Positions 50,345 to 59,541 of a stretch of 64,000 nt of DNA are shown piece by piece. A model generated the notes under the pieces. That model did no database searches and was not told the origin of the DNA. It worked only from the letters and a program-made list of their open reading frames with translations. A program made the translations under genes and the position numbers. The stretch is from Ktedonobacteria bacterium (GTDB lineage: Bacteria; Chloroflexota; Ktedonobacteria; Ktedonobacterales; JACDGC01), in assembly GCA_027459785.1 (NCBI GenBank), contig DAIDGU010000047.1:1-64000 (forward strand), written 5' to 3'. Positions within the stretch are counted from its first letter, which is position 1, and each line of letters begins with the position of its first letter.

Positions 50345-51094
50345 TTAGGAGCCGGGCGTCGGCGTGCCGCTCGCCGTTTTCAGCGCCGTGATGATGCTCT
50401 TGAGATCTTGCCATGCCTGGTGCAGTTCGCTGTGCGCTGTGCGCAGGTCGGTGCGGATCTGCGTCTTCGTGCCGTCGGTGTTGGGATAGTTCGCCGGCAC
50501 CAGGTTCGGGAAGAGGCCGTTGGCCGCGCCGATCTGGTTGCCTGCGTCCGTCACCTGCGTCACCAGGTCGTTGTACAACTGCGTGGTGTTGCCGGGGCTG
50601 CCGGCTTTCTGAATATCTTGCTGGATCTCGGACTCTTTGCTGACAAACTTCTGTTGCACGTTCGTCAGGTGATCATCATACGCTTGCAGGTAGTCGGCGG
50701 GCAGTTGCACGACAAAGATGCGGAACTGCACATAGATGTTTTTCACATCGCTGCGCGCATTGGTGATGTTCGTCTCCTTATCCAGCGTCCCTTGCAGCGT
50801 TTGCAAGCCCGCAATAGCCGTATTCGCCGATCCCACGATGGCGGCTTGCTGCGTGGATGTCAAGTGGGTATTGGCATTGATGCGCCCGATCAACTTTTGC
50901 AGCGCGGCGATGCGCTCGGCGATGCGCGCGTTGCCGAACGCGATGACGCAGGCTAGGTTTTTGCCACAGATCCCATCCGCCGGGGCGGCGGGAGTGGTAT
51001 GCGCGGCCAGCGCGTTCGTAGTCAACAGCAGCCCGCCGGCCAACGCGGCGGCTAGGGCGATGCCGGGAATGAGGCGACGAATAGGTAGTTTCAC
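50345..51094 (-). CDS. Secreted helical protein of unknown function
   Basis: 249 residues with a clear signal peptide (basic start, ALAAALAGGLLLTTNALAAH, cleavage about residue 31). The mature part is mostly helical and rich in Ala, Gln and Asn, with two cysteines close together (GICGKNLACVI) and a Thr/Pro/Gly tail. It overlaps the upstream lipoprotein gene by four bases (ATGA), so the two are probably made together and may interact. No family recognised. Confidence 0.68.
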   Translation of the reverse strand: MKLPIRRLIPGIALAAALAGGLLLTTNALAAHTTPAAPADGICGKNLACVIAFGNARIAERIAALQKLIGRINANTHLTSTQQAAIVGSANTAIAGLQTLQGTLDKETNITNARSDVKNIYVQFRIFVVQLPADYLQAYDDHLTNVQQKFVSKESEIQQDIQKAGSPGNTTQLYNDLVTQVTDAGNQIGAANGLFPNLVPANYPNTDGTKTQIRTDLRTAHSELHQAWQDLKSIITALKTASGTPTPGS

Positions 51095-51447
51095 GGCTGC
51101 ACCCCCTGCTGCGATCCCGTCTGGTCGGTGGTCGCATTAGTTTGCTCCGATGACAGATCGCTGAAATCGGCGGAAAGGCTGTCGCTCAGGCTTTGCAGAT
51201 CCTGCACGGCAACGGGGTTGCCCGTGGTCGTCGTTGTCGTGCTGCCGGTGGTCGTGCCGGTCGATGTGTTCCCCTGGCCCGTTGTCACGCTCGCGCCGCC
51301 ACCGTTGCCGGTGGAGTTTTGCCCGTTGTGGCCGCAGCCGCCCAACAGCAGGGCGAACCCCAGCGCGACCACTGCCGCCGCTGAGGCCAAGCCACGCCCA
51401 CGGTGGTCCTTGCTCAAGACACGGTGAATCGATTGCATTTGCACCAT
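51091..51447 (-). CDS. Small Thr/Gly-rich lipoprotein
   Basis: 118 residues. Hydrophobic segment AAAVVALGFALLLGGC ends in a lipobox (LGGC), so the mature protein is probably a lipid-anchored, low-complexity linker (TGTTTGSTTTTTTGN) ending in a Ser/Asp-rich helix (LQSLSDSLSADFSDLSS). GAGGAGCGC directly precedes the ATG. Its stop overlaps the start of the secreted helical protein, forming a two-gene unit. Confidence 0.65.
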   Translation of the reverse strand: MVQMQSIHRVLSKDHRGRGLASAAAVVALGFALLLGGCGHNGQNSTGNGGGASVTTGQGNTSTGTTTGSTTTTTTGNPVAVQDLQSLSDSLSADFSDLSSEQTNATTDQTGSQQGVQP

Positions 51448-51781
51448 GCGCTCCTCTAATCGTGTGTTTCACAGCGACTTCTTTTGCATAGCACCAGCGC
51501 GGGAACAAAGCCGCTGCCATTCCCGCGCACCATATTGCGAACCGGTTGCGCAGGTAACACGCTGTAGCTGAGCGAAGCGTTTCATCAATTTCTCATGCTG
51601 GGGATCAGTAGCCAAGAGGTACTATATACGCATCGCTTGCTCAATTGCCGAAGGCAAGTGATTCGCGCAGCAGACAGCAATCACCGTGGGGCAGACAGCA
51701 ATCACCGTGGGGCGGACATTCCTGTCCGCCGCTTGCTAGGCAGACCCTGAGCCGTCATCACGAAGGCTGCGCGGGCGCGGG
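51448..51781. repeat. Gap with 21-base tandem repeat and TTCC hairpin
   Basis: A unit CGTGGGGCAGACAGCAATCA (+C) at 51685-51705 is preceded by a partial copy and followed by CGTGGGGCGGACATTCCTGT and CCGCC, the hairpin at 51711-51730. The same unit order is found, inverted, inside the GT87-like gene. The remaining part (51448-51660) is AT-richer and probably holds promoters for the minus-strand lipoprotein gene; no gene is seen. Confidence 0.7.
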
Positions 51782-52765
51782 TTAATGCGCGGAATGGTTG
51801 ATCGCGGCGACAGCGGAGAAGGCGAACACCACGATGAGCAGGATGAGGCCGATAAAAGTGTAACCAAGCACCATTCCCGTCACTGCCATGCCTCCACCTG
51901 ACAGCGCACCACGGCTGCGCTTGATCTGCCCCAGCGCGACATGGCCGCAGATGATCGCCGCCAACGCCGATAGAAAGCCGAAGGTGCAGGCGTAGCCCGT
52001 AGGGTTGAATTGGCCCTGTTGGTACTGCGACGCGAACGCAATGCTGGTGATGACCCAACCGACCGTGAAGAGGCCGCACAACAGGCTTACCACCGCTGTC
52101 CCACTCTTGCGCGGCGGATTGATATACGCGGGGGCGTATGGTGGCACACCGTAGGCCGGTGGCGGATAGCCGGCGGGCTGATACGCGGGGGGCGGGTAAG
52201 CTGCCGGGGGATATTGCGGGGCAGGGTATTGCGGCGCATATGCGGGTGGTGGGTATTGGGGTGGCGCGCCCGTGGCGGCATTCCCGTAGCCTCCCAGCGG
52301 TGGCGTGGCATACACTGGCGCGCTGGGTGGTGGCGGAGCATACGGCGAACTGGCCGGCGGCACGGCGTAGGTTGGCGGGGGCATGGCGGTCTGCGTGCGC
52401 GGCGCGCAATCAACACATAGGTTCACCGCCGGATTCCAACAGACGGCGCGGCAGCGCCAGCGCCCACAGCGTGGGCATTGCGCGAAAGCCGGCCCGACCT
52501 CGGCATACGCGCGATTCAGCGCGGCATCCTTCACCCGATCCTTCACCATATCCGACGCCGTATCGCCGACGAGGCCGCCGATGAACGGGATCTTGCCCGC
52601 GACCTTGCCCACAGCATACCCGCCGGCATCCGCCGCCAGCGCCGAAGCGGCGATGAAGCTGCTCCGGTAGCCATTGCCGCACCGGATGCACACGAACTCG
52701 AATTGATAGCCAACGGCGTTGGAAAGATCACGGATGAAGGCACCAAAGGGTGCGGTGTCTGCCAT
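51782..52765 (-). CDS. Zinc-ribbon/Pro-rich/DUF4190 membrane protein
   Basis: 327 residues. The N-terminal part has two Cys clusters (FVCIRCGNGY; CPRCGRWRC..C with a later CVDC) that suggest zinc ribbons, around a Gly-rich segment KVAGKIPFIGGLVGDTA. Residues about 135-235 are Pro/Tyr/Ala-rich (PPAYPPPAYQPAGYPPPAYG). The C-terminal 90 residues are a DUF4190-type domain with two or three membrane helices (VVSLLCGLFTVGWVITSIAF, GHVALGQIKRSRGALSGGGMA). The ATG at 52765 is used because homology-like sequence begins there; AGAAAGG is about 11 bases upstream. Confidence 0.7.
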   Translation of the reverse strand: MADTAPFGAFIRDLSNAVGYQFEFVCIRCGNGYRSSFIAASALAADAGGYAVGKVAGKIPFIGGLVGDTASDMVKDRVKDAALNRAYAEVGPAFAQCPRCGRWRCRAVCWNPAVNLCVDCAPRTQTAMPPPTYAVPPASSPYAPPPPSAPVYATPPLGGYGNAATGAPPQYPPPAYAPQYPAPQYPPAAYPPPAYQPAGYPPPAYGVPPYAPAYINPPRKSGTAVVSLLCGLFTVGWVITSIAFASQYQQGQFNPTGYACTFGFLSALAAIICGHVALGQIKRSRGALSGGGMAVTGMVLGYTFIGLILLIVVFAFSAVAAINHSAH

Positions 52766-52920
52766 GAAGCGACCGACCTTTCTACAGCGAAGAAAACATA
52801 ACGATTCCAACCAAAGAAACGAACATGGGCAGTATAGCAGAACCATGGGATCATTCAAGGCGCAATTCATGGAAAATGCCGATGGCGACGAAATTGTAGG
52901 TTGTCGTGCTAGATTGTCAA

Positions 52921-54048
52921 CTAACTGGCGAGCAGCGCGGCACAGTCCAGGTCGCGGTAAGCTCCCAGGATGCAGTGCATCTTCGGTTGCCAGTAGCTCC
53001 GGCGCGATCCGTTTGTCTGGTCCCATACGGGATACAGCGCGAGGAGGATGATCAGCAGGCGATAATCGGTCAGCAGGTCATCCCAGGAATAGTCCCGCAC
53101 GCCCCATTGGTGCAGTCCCGCCAGGTAGCGGCGCAGCAAGCGTTCCTCGCGCCCGCCGGCGTGGCGCTGGTCCGGCGTCCAGAAGAAGGCGCACAGATGC
53201 ACGAGGTCGCGGGCGACGAAATCGCCGCTGATATCCTGAAAGTCGATCAGGTAGGTTGGCCCCGTGCCGTCATTGGGACACAGGAACTGCGAGAGATAGC
53301 CGTCGCCGTGCGCCAGCGTCAGGTTGCGCAACGACATGACGCGCGGTGCCAGGTAGCGATCCCACAGAGCGGGCAAGCCAGCGAGGATCTGTGCATAGGC
53401 AACGTGATCCTCCGCCAGCAACGTCGCGCCCTCGACAGCATTGAACGCAGCCCATTGCACCTGGCGTCGCGCCACGTGCGCCTCGTAATGCGCCGGGCTG
53501 CGATACCACGGCGACACCTGTCCCACCCCCGCGCCCAGAGCGGGATGTTCCCACCAGAAGGCGTGAAAGCGGGCATAGGTGTCGATGATGGCGTCGAGTT
53601 GGTCGTCCGGCGGCACGCCATCCAGCGCGATGAGTTGGTCGCGCGTCACCGGTGGCGCGTGCGTCGCCGACACATCCGCCAGCAAAATGGCAGAGCGGTC
53701 GCTGGCGCGATCATATGCTGCCAAGTAGCATGGCACCAGCATCAGCAAATCCGCCATGCAGGGCGCGGCCAACTGATAGAAGCTGACCTCCCACGCGCCC
53801 GACTCGCGCGCCCATTCCGTCGCCAGATTGCGCTTGAGGAAGAGACGTGTGGGAGCCTCCGGCGGCGCATCAGAGGTATACGTCACCGTCAGGTGCAGCG
53901 CGGCGGAATTGAAGGCGGCGTTCGCCTGCGCCGTCACGGCTTGCACCGCGCCCCGTGGCAGCGCGCCGCCCACCTGCAACGCCGCCGTCAGCCATGCCAG
54001 CGTGATCGCCTCTTCCAAATCAGGGATGGCCGGCATGGTCATGGGCAT
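52921..54048 (-). CDS. Aminoglycoside-phosphotransferase-fold kinase
   Basis: 375-residue small-molecule kinase of the APH/EcKinase superfamily. Lys in TRLFLKRN could bind ATP; the catalytic loop is LAHGDGYLSQFL, with HGD and a distant Asn position replaced by Gln, and the metal Asp lies in YLIDFQDISGDF. Relatives phosphorylate sugars, ecdysteroids, choline or antibiotics; nothing here shows resistance. AGGAGATT lies just before the first ATG, and two further in-frame ATGs follow within 12 bases. A TTCC-type hairpin repeat (54061-54078) is directly upstream. Confidence 0.75.
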   Translation of the reverse strand: MPMTMPAIPDLEEAITLAWLTAALQVGGALPRGAVQAVTAQANAAFNSAALHLTVTYTSDAPPEAPTRLFLKRNLATEWARESGAWEVSFYQLAAPCMADLLMLVPCYLAAYDRASDRSAILLADVSATHAPPVTRDQLIALDGVPPDDQLDAIIDTYARFHAFWWEHPALGAGVGQVSPWYRSPAHYEAHVARRQVQWAAFNAVEGATLLAEDHVAYAQILAGLPALWDRYLAPRVMSLRNLTLAHGDGYLSQFLCPNDGTGPTYLIDFQDISGDFVARDLVHLCAFFWTPDQRHAGGREERLLRRYLAGLHQWGVRDYSWDDLLTDYRLLIILLALYPVWDQTNGSRRSYWQPKMHCILGAYRDLDCAALLAS

Positions 54049-54060
54049 AATCTCCTGGGA

Positions 54061-54085
54061 GCGGACAGGAATGTCCGCCCCACGG
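54061..54085. repeat. TTCC-loop hairpin repeat, single copy
   Basis: GCGGACAGGAATGTCCGC is followed by CCCACGG, the inverted form of the GTGGGGCGGACATTCCTGTC unit. It lies 13 bases upstream of the kinase ATG. Confidence 0.8.
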
Positions 54086-54119
54086 TTGATTATCCGTGCA
54101 ATGGAAACGGCTGGGGCTG

Positions 54120-55088
54120 TCAGGGGAGCAGCAACACCTTGCCGGTGGTTTGGCGGCCAGTGAGGGCTTCCTGCGCCGCCGCCGCCTGGTCCAGCGGAAA
54201 CGTCGCGCCGATGTTGACACGCAGCTTGCCCTGGCCCAGCAGCGCAAAAAGGTCGCCGGAGCGTTGGCGCAGTTCCTCTGTCGTGGCGATGTAGTGTACC
54301 AGCGTCGGGCGCGTGAGGAAGAGCGATCCTTTGGCGTTGAGCGTTTGGATGTTGAAGGGTGGCACCGGCCCGCTGGATTGGCCGAAAAGCACCAGATAGC
54401 CGCGCGGGCGCAAGCTATTCAGGCTTTGGTCAAAGGTGGTTTGGCCGACGGAATCATAGACGACATCCACGCCGCGCCCGTTGGTGAGCGCCTTGGTGCG
54501 GGCGGCGAAATCTTCCTGAGTGTAGATGATCACCTCGTCTGCGCCCGCCGCATGGGCTATCTGCGCCTTGGCCTCGGTGGAAACGGTGCCGATGACGCGC
54601 GCCCCGCGCAGCTTCGCCAGTTGCACCAGCAGGCCGCCCACGCCGCCCGCCGCCGCGTGGACCAGCGCGGTATCGCCCGGTTGCAGCGGATAGGTGCTGT
54701 GGCTGAGGTAGTGCGCCGTCATGCCCTGCAACATCAGCGCCAGCGCCTGCCGCAGATCGATCCCGTTCGGCACCGGCACCAGCCGCGCCGCCGGCACCAC
54801 GGCATATTCCGCGTACGCGCCAGGGATGCTGGTGTAGGCGACCTGCGCGCCGACGGCGATATCCGTCACGTCTGGCGCGACGGCATCCACCACGCCGGCC
54901 CCCTCCTGCCCCAGCGTCAGCGGCAACTGCGCCGGATATTGCCCTTCGCGGAAATAGATGTCGATGAAGTTGACGCCGCTCGCCGTCAGTTTCACACGCG
55001 CCTGCCCCGGCCCTGGTTCCGGCATCGGCACGTCGTCCACGCGCAACACGTCCGGCCCGCCCGTTGTATGAATGCGGATCGCTTTCAC
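54120..55088 (-). CDS. NADPH:quinone oxidoreductase (zinc-independent MDR family)
   Basis: 322-residue medium-chain reductase of the QorA type. The N-terminal catalytic domain has GVNFIDIYFREGQYP and LGQEGAGVV without the zinc-binding cysteines; the nucleotide domain has AAAGGVGGLLVQLAK (NADPH loop AxxGxxG) and VYDSVGQTTFDQSL. It would reduce quinones by one electron or act on enones. The GTG start is set by AGGAGG six bases upstream; upstream in-frame codons lack homology. It is in a loosely spaced minus-strand row with rhodanese and PPOX genes. Confidence 0.92.
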   Translation of the reverse strand: MKAIRIHTTGGPDVLRVDDVPMPEPGPGQARVKLTASGVNFIDIYFREGQYPAQLPLTLGQEGAGVVDAVAPDVTDIAVGAQVAYTSIPGAYAEYAVVPAARLVPVPNGIDLRQALALMLQGMTAHYLSHSTYPLQPGDTALVHAAAGGVGGLLVQLAKLRGARVIGTVSTEAKAQIAHAAGADEVIIYTQEDFAARTKALTNGRGVDVVYDSVGQTTFDQSLNSLRPRGYLVLFGQSSGPVPPFNIQTLNAKGSLFLTRPTLVHYIATTEELRQRSGDLFALLGQGKLRVNIGATFPLDQAAAAQEALTGRQTTGKVLLLP

Positions 55089-55188
55089 TGTTTGCCTCCT
55101 GATGGTAATGTAAGATGTCTCTTGCACAGTGTACCGCAGAAGGCGGCATGCGATCACGCTGGCGCGTAGGGCGGCGCAGACAAACTCG

Positions 55189-55524
55189 TTAGCGCGCGAC
55201 CGGCAGGTGGTGGTCTTCCCAGGCGACCATGCCGCCGGTCAGGTTGCTGGCGCGCGTGAAGCCGGCGCGCTGGAGCATGGCGGTGGCCACTGCGCTGCGC
55301 TGGCCGGAGTGGCACACCAGCACCACGTCGCGGTCACGCGGGATCTCGTCCATGCGGGCGGCGAGTTGGCCCAGGGGGATGTGCTGGGCGTCGGCGATAT
55401 GGCCCTCCGCCCATTCGTCCGGCTCGCGCACGTCCACGACGACGGGGCGCTGGTCTGCCGCGCCTGCCAGGCGGGCGGCGACATCGGTGGCGGCAATCGC
55501 GGGTACGTTTGGTCGTTTGAACAT
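55189..55524 (-). CDS. Rhodanese-like domain protein
   Basis: 111-residue single-domain sulfurtransferase. VVVDVREPDEWAEGHI and the active loop CHSGQRSA with the catalytic Cys are typical, followed by NLTGGMVAW. It can transfer sulfane sulfur to thiophilic acceptors; the partner is unknown. AAAGGA lies about 10 bases before the ATG. Confidence 0.92.
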   Translation of the reverse strand: MFKRPNVPAIAATDVAARLAGAADQRPVVVDVREPDEWAEGHIADAQHIPLGQLAARMDEIPRDRDVVLVCHSGQRSAVATAMLQRAGFTRASNLTGGMVAWEDHHLPVAR

Positions 55525-55536
55525 CGGGTGTTTCCT

Positions 55537-55965
55537 TTAGAGGTGTGCTGAGATGGCGATGTAAGCCCAGGCGTCTTGGGAGCCGCGCTGGAAGCGCCGG
55601 GCAATCGTGGTATACCACATCAGCAGGTGATAGTGCCAGCCATACTTCTGGCCGAGCGCGGCGCGAATGCGCGTGATCGTGGTTTGATCGCTTATCATAC
55701 TGGCGGTGCCGACGATGGTTGGTCCCGTCACGTCGCCGCTCAGCGTGCAGGGCGCGACGGTCACGCGCGGATTGGCACGAATGCGCTTCACTTTACCCGT
55801 GCTTGCGCCCGTATAAAGATACACGCTGTCGTCCAATATAACGAACCACACCGGCGTGGCCACGGGCATTTCGTTGCGCCGGAACGTCGTCAGACTGATA
55901 TACTGTTCCCCTTCGAGGGGTAAGAATAGTTGTTCTTGCATCCTGATGCGCTCACTGATCACCAT
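55537..55965 (-). CDS. PPOX-class F420-dependent oxidoreductase-like protein
   Basis: 142-residue split-barrel flavin/F420 protein. QYISLTTFRRNEMPVATPVWF, TGKVKRIRANPRVTVAPC and VTGPTIVGTASMI match the PPOX-class F420 family described from mycobacteria (TIGR03666-like, from memory). It binds a deazaflavin or flavin cofactor at a dimer interface. The ATG at 55965 is chosen for GGGGGAT upstream; the open frame further upstream only reads repeat DNA. If F420 is used, the organism must make F420, as many Chloroflexota and Actinobacteria do. Confidence 0.8.
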   Translation of the reverse strand: MVISERIRMQEQLFLPLEGEQYISLTTFRRNEMPVATPVWFVILDDSVYLYTGASTGKVKRIRANPRVTVAPCTLSGDVTGPTIVGTASMISDQTTITRIRAALGQKYGWHYHLLMWYTTIARRFQRGSQDAWAYIAISAHL

Positions 55966-55990
55966 CACTGCATCCCCCTGTCCGCCGAAT

Positions 55991-56046
55991 GACAGACAAG
56001 AATGTCTGTCCTCCAGATATCCGTGGGGCGGACATTCCTGTCCGCC
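55991..56046. repeat. Pair of TTCC/TTCT-loop hairpins with different stems
   Basis: GACAGACAAGAATGTCTGTC (55991-56010) and GGCGGACATTCCTGTCCGCC (56027-56046) lie 16 bases apart, in the gap between the CoA transferase and PPOX genes. They show the two stem versions of the family side by side. Confidence 0.85.
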
Positions 56047-56053
56047 GTCTTTG

Positions 56054-57271
56054 TCATGCCACCACGCCGCGCGCATGCAAATCGGCGATCTCCTGGTCAT
56101 TATGGCCTAGGATTTCCCGCAAGATCTGATCCGTATGCTCGCCCAGGCGCGGCGGGGGCAGGCGCACAGTGGCCGGCGTGGCGCTCAGCCGGTAGGGCGG
56201 CGCGACCAGTGCCAGGTCGCCGAGCGGCGGATAGGCGACGGTGGTGACGCTGCCGAGCGCCTGAGCCTGGGGCGAGTGCAATGCCTCGCCGACGGTCTGG
56301 ATCGGCCCGCACGGCACGCTGGCGGCGCGCAGATCGGCGATCCAGTCAGCGGCGTCGCGGGCGGCGAAGCGTTCGTTCAGCGCCGCGACCAATGCCGCTC
56401 GGTGCTGTACCCGCGCTGGATTCGTGGCGAAACGCGGGTCAGCGGCCCAGGCTGGTATGCCCAGGACGGCGCACAGCGCGGCGAACTGGCGATCCGTGCC
56501 GACGCCGAGGGCGAACTGGCGGTCGCGGGCGCGGAAGGTCTCATACGGCACGATGCTGCGGTGCGCATTGCCCAGACGCAAGCTGTCTTCGCCGGCGACG
56601 AGGTAATTTTGCCCGACGTTGGCCAGCCATGCCAGGCCGGCGGCAAAGAGCGAACTGTCGATGCGCTGCCCCTGGCCCGTGGCATCGCGGTGGCGCAGCG
56701 CCGCCAGGATGGCCGTCGCGGCGAACATGCCGGTGGTGATGTCCACAATTGCCACGCCGACCTTCGCCGGTTCGCCATCCGCCGGGCCGGTGATCGCCAT
56801 GACGCCCGTTTCCGCCTGGGCGACGAAATCGAAGCCGGGCAGGTCGCGCAGCGGCCCCACGGGACCATAGCCGGAGATGCTGCACCAGACCAGGCCAGGA
56901 TGCCCGGCGCTGAGATCGCCGTAGCCCAGGCCCATTTCGTCCAGCAAGCCCTGGCGGAAGTTTTCCAGCACCACGTCGCTGTGCGCCGCCAGGTCGCGGA
57001 TGAGCGCGCGGCCCGCCGCGGCCTTCAGGTCCACCGCGATGCCGCGCTTGTTGCGATTGACGCTCAGGTAATAGGCGCTGGCCCCGTCGGCAGCGTAGGG
57101 CGGACCCCAGCGGCGTGTTTCATCGCCCACGCCCGGCTGTTCCACCTTGATGATCTCCGCGCCCAGGTCGCCCAGCATCATCGCGCAATACGGCCCCGCC
57201 AGCACGCGCGAGAGGTCCAGCACGCGCACGCCCGCCAGGGGACCGGGGGGTGTTTTTTGATGGGTACTCAT
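56054..57271 (-). CDS. CoA transferase, family III (CaiB/BaiF)
   Basis: 405-residue enzyme that moves CoA between acyl groups through an aspartyl-CoA intermediate. LAGVRVLDLSRVLAGPYCAM, the NRNKRGIAVDLK segment, VVLENFRQGLLDEMGLGY and ISGYGPVGPLRDLPGFD are characteristic; the catalytic Asp is in the AIVDITTGMFAA stretch. Substrate is not predictable (formyl, succinyl, carnitine and others in this family). No Shine-Dalgarno sequence is seen, and a -10 box (TACAAT, minus strand, 57279-57284) ends 7 bases before the ATG, so the mRNA may be leaderless. Confidence 0.92.
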   Translation of the reverse strand: MSTHQKTPPGPLAGVRVLDLSRVLAGPYCAMMLGDLGAEIIKVEQPGVGDETRRWGPPYAADGASAYYLSVNRNKRGIAVDLKAAAGRALIRDLAAHSDVVLENFRQGLLDEMGLGYGDLSAGHPGLVWCSISGYGPVGPLRDLPGFDFVAQAETGVMAITGPADGEPAKVGVAIVDITTGMFAATAILAALRHRDATGQGQRIDSSLFAAGLAWLANVGQNYLVAGEDSLRLGNAHRSIVPYETFRARDRQFALGVGTDRQFAALCAVLGIPAWAADPRFATNPARVQHRAALVAALNERFAARDAADWIADLRAASVPCGPIQTVGEALHSPQAQALGSVTTVAYPPLGDLALVAPPYRLSATPATVRLPPPRLGEHTDQILREILGHNDQEIADLHARGVVA

Positions 57272-57278
57272 ACTAATG

Positions 57279-57284
57279 ATTGTA
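57279..57284 (-). promoter_or_regulatory. -10 box close to the CoA transferase start
   Basis: TACAAT on the minus strand with seven bases to the ATG. Transcription would start at about the start codon. Confidence 0.4.
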
Positions 57285-57298
57285 TACGATGCGGTCAG

Positions 57299-57736
57299 TT
57301 ATTGCACCTTTCGGCGATACCCCATGCGCATTTTAAAGAGGTTCCAGCGGGCGCGGAGGCCGACGAAAGGGCCGCGGCCCTGCCCTCTGAGGGGCATGCC
57401 GCGCCAACCCACGCCGGCGGAAGAGCTGCCGCCGAGCCAACTGGCCAGGAGGGTGAGCGCGAAGATGGCGAAGCCGACGAGCGTGGCGACGCCGATGAGG
57501 GTATCTGCCAGGCCACCGCCGTAGCCGCCGCCGTAGATGATCCAGCGCGCCGTCTGCGCCAGGAAGGCGATGCCCAGGCCGATGAGCAGCAGCACGTCGG
57601 CGCGCACGTTCACCCGCCGCTGGCGGATCGGCGTAGGCCGGCGGTTCATCGCACGCACGCGCTCGCTCATCGTCGGCGGTCGCCCATCGTCCAGCTTGCG
57701 GAGGATTTCTTCGATCTCACGCTCGTACTTAGACAT
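57299..57736 (-). CDS. Small two-TM protein of unknown function
   Basis: 145 residues. N-terminal helix MSKYEREIEEILRKLDD is charged and probably coiled; a basic linker (RAMNRRPTPIRQRRVNVR) leads to two membrane helices (ADVLLLIGLGIAFLAQTARWI and DTLIGVATLVGFAIFALTLLA) and a basic Gly/Arg tail. GAGGGGAT lies upstream of the ATG. The same architecture (EIEEIL..RR linker, two helices) is seen in small uncharacterised proteins of Chloroflexota as far as I recall. Confidence 0.65.
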   Translation of the reverse strand: MSKYEREIEEILRKLDDGRPPTMSERVRAMNRRPTPIRQRRVNVRADVLLLIGLGIAFLAQTARWIIYGGGYGGGLADTLIGVATLVGFAIFALTLLASWLGGSSSAGVGWRGMPLRGQGRGPFVGLRARWNLFKMRMGYRRKVQ

Positions 57737-57922
57737 AACCGCATCCCCTCGGTGTGATGATGGTGTGGTGGGTGCCGACCCGCGCCGCGCAGTAATGTAC
57801 TGGTGGTATTTGAAGTATACTGTGCCAGCCGTGTGCAACGCAAGCCGTTGAGTGAACGTTGCATCCGGCAGCAGCATATCTGGCACTTTTATGTCAGGCA
57901 ATTCATATGCCAAGGCGTGGGA

Positions 57923-59380
<1,458 letters not shown>

Positions 59381-59407
59381 ATCATGCTACTCCATTTGGG
59401 AGATGAG

Positions 59408-59541
59408 ATCGAACACGAAAACCACGAAAAAGCCACGAAGATCACGAAATGGTTTTGAAAAATACTGCTACAACCATTCATACCCAACGATTTTCGTGTC
59501 CTTCGTGTGGGCATTCGTGGCTTTCGTGTTCTCGTCCTCTT
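59408..59541. repeat. CACGAA/TTCGTG large inverted repeat, copy D
   Basis: Left arm 59408-59452 (GAACACGAAAACCACGAAAA, GCCACGAAGATCACGAAATG), right arm about 59491-59541 (TTTTCGTGTCCTTCGTG, CATTCGTGGCTTTCGTGTTC). It fills the gap between the kinase gene and the regulator gene of the two-component pair. Confidence 0.8.

Noticed and set aside
52921-54048. Antibiotic resistance by aminoglycoside phosphotransferase
   Set aside because: Only the general APH fold is recognisable; the family has many metabolic substrates and no resistance-specific motif or context is present.
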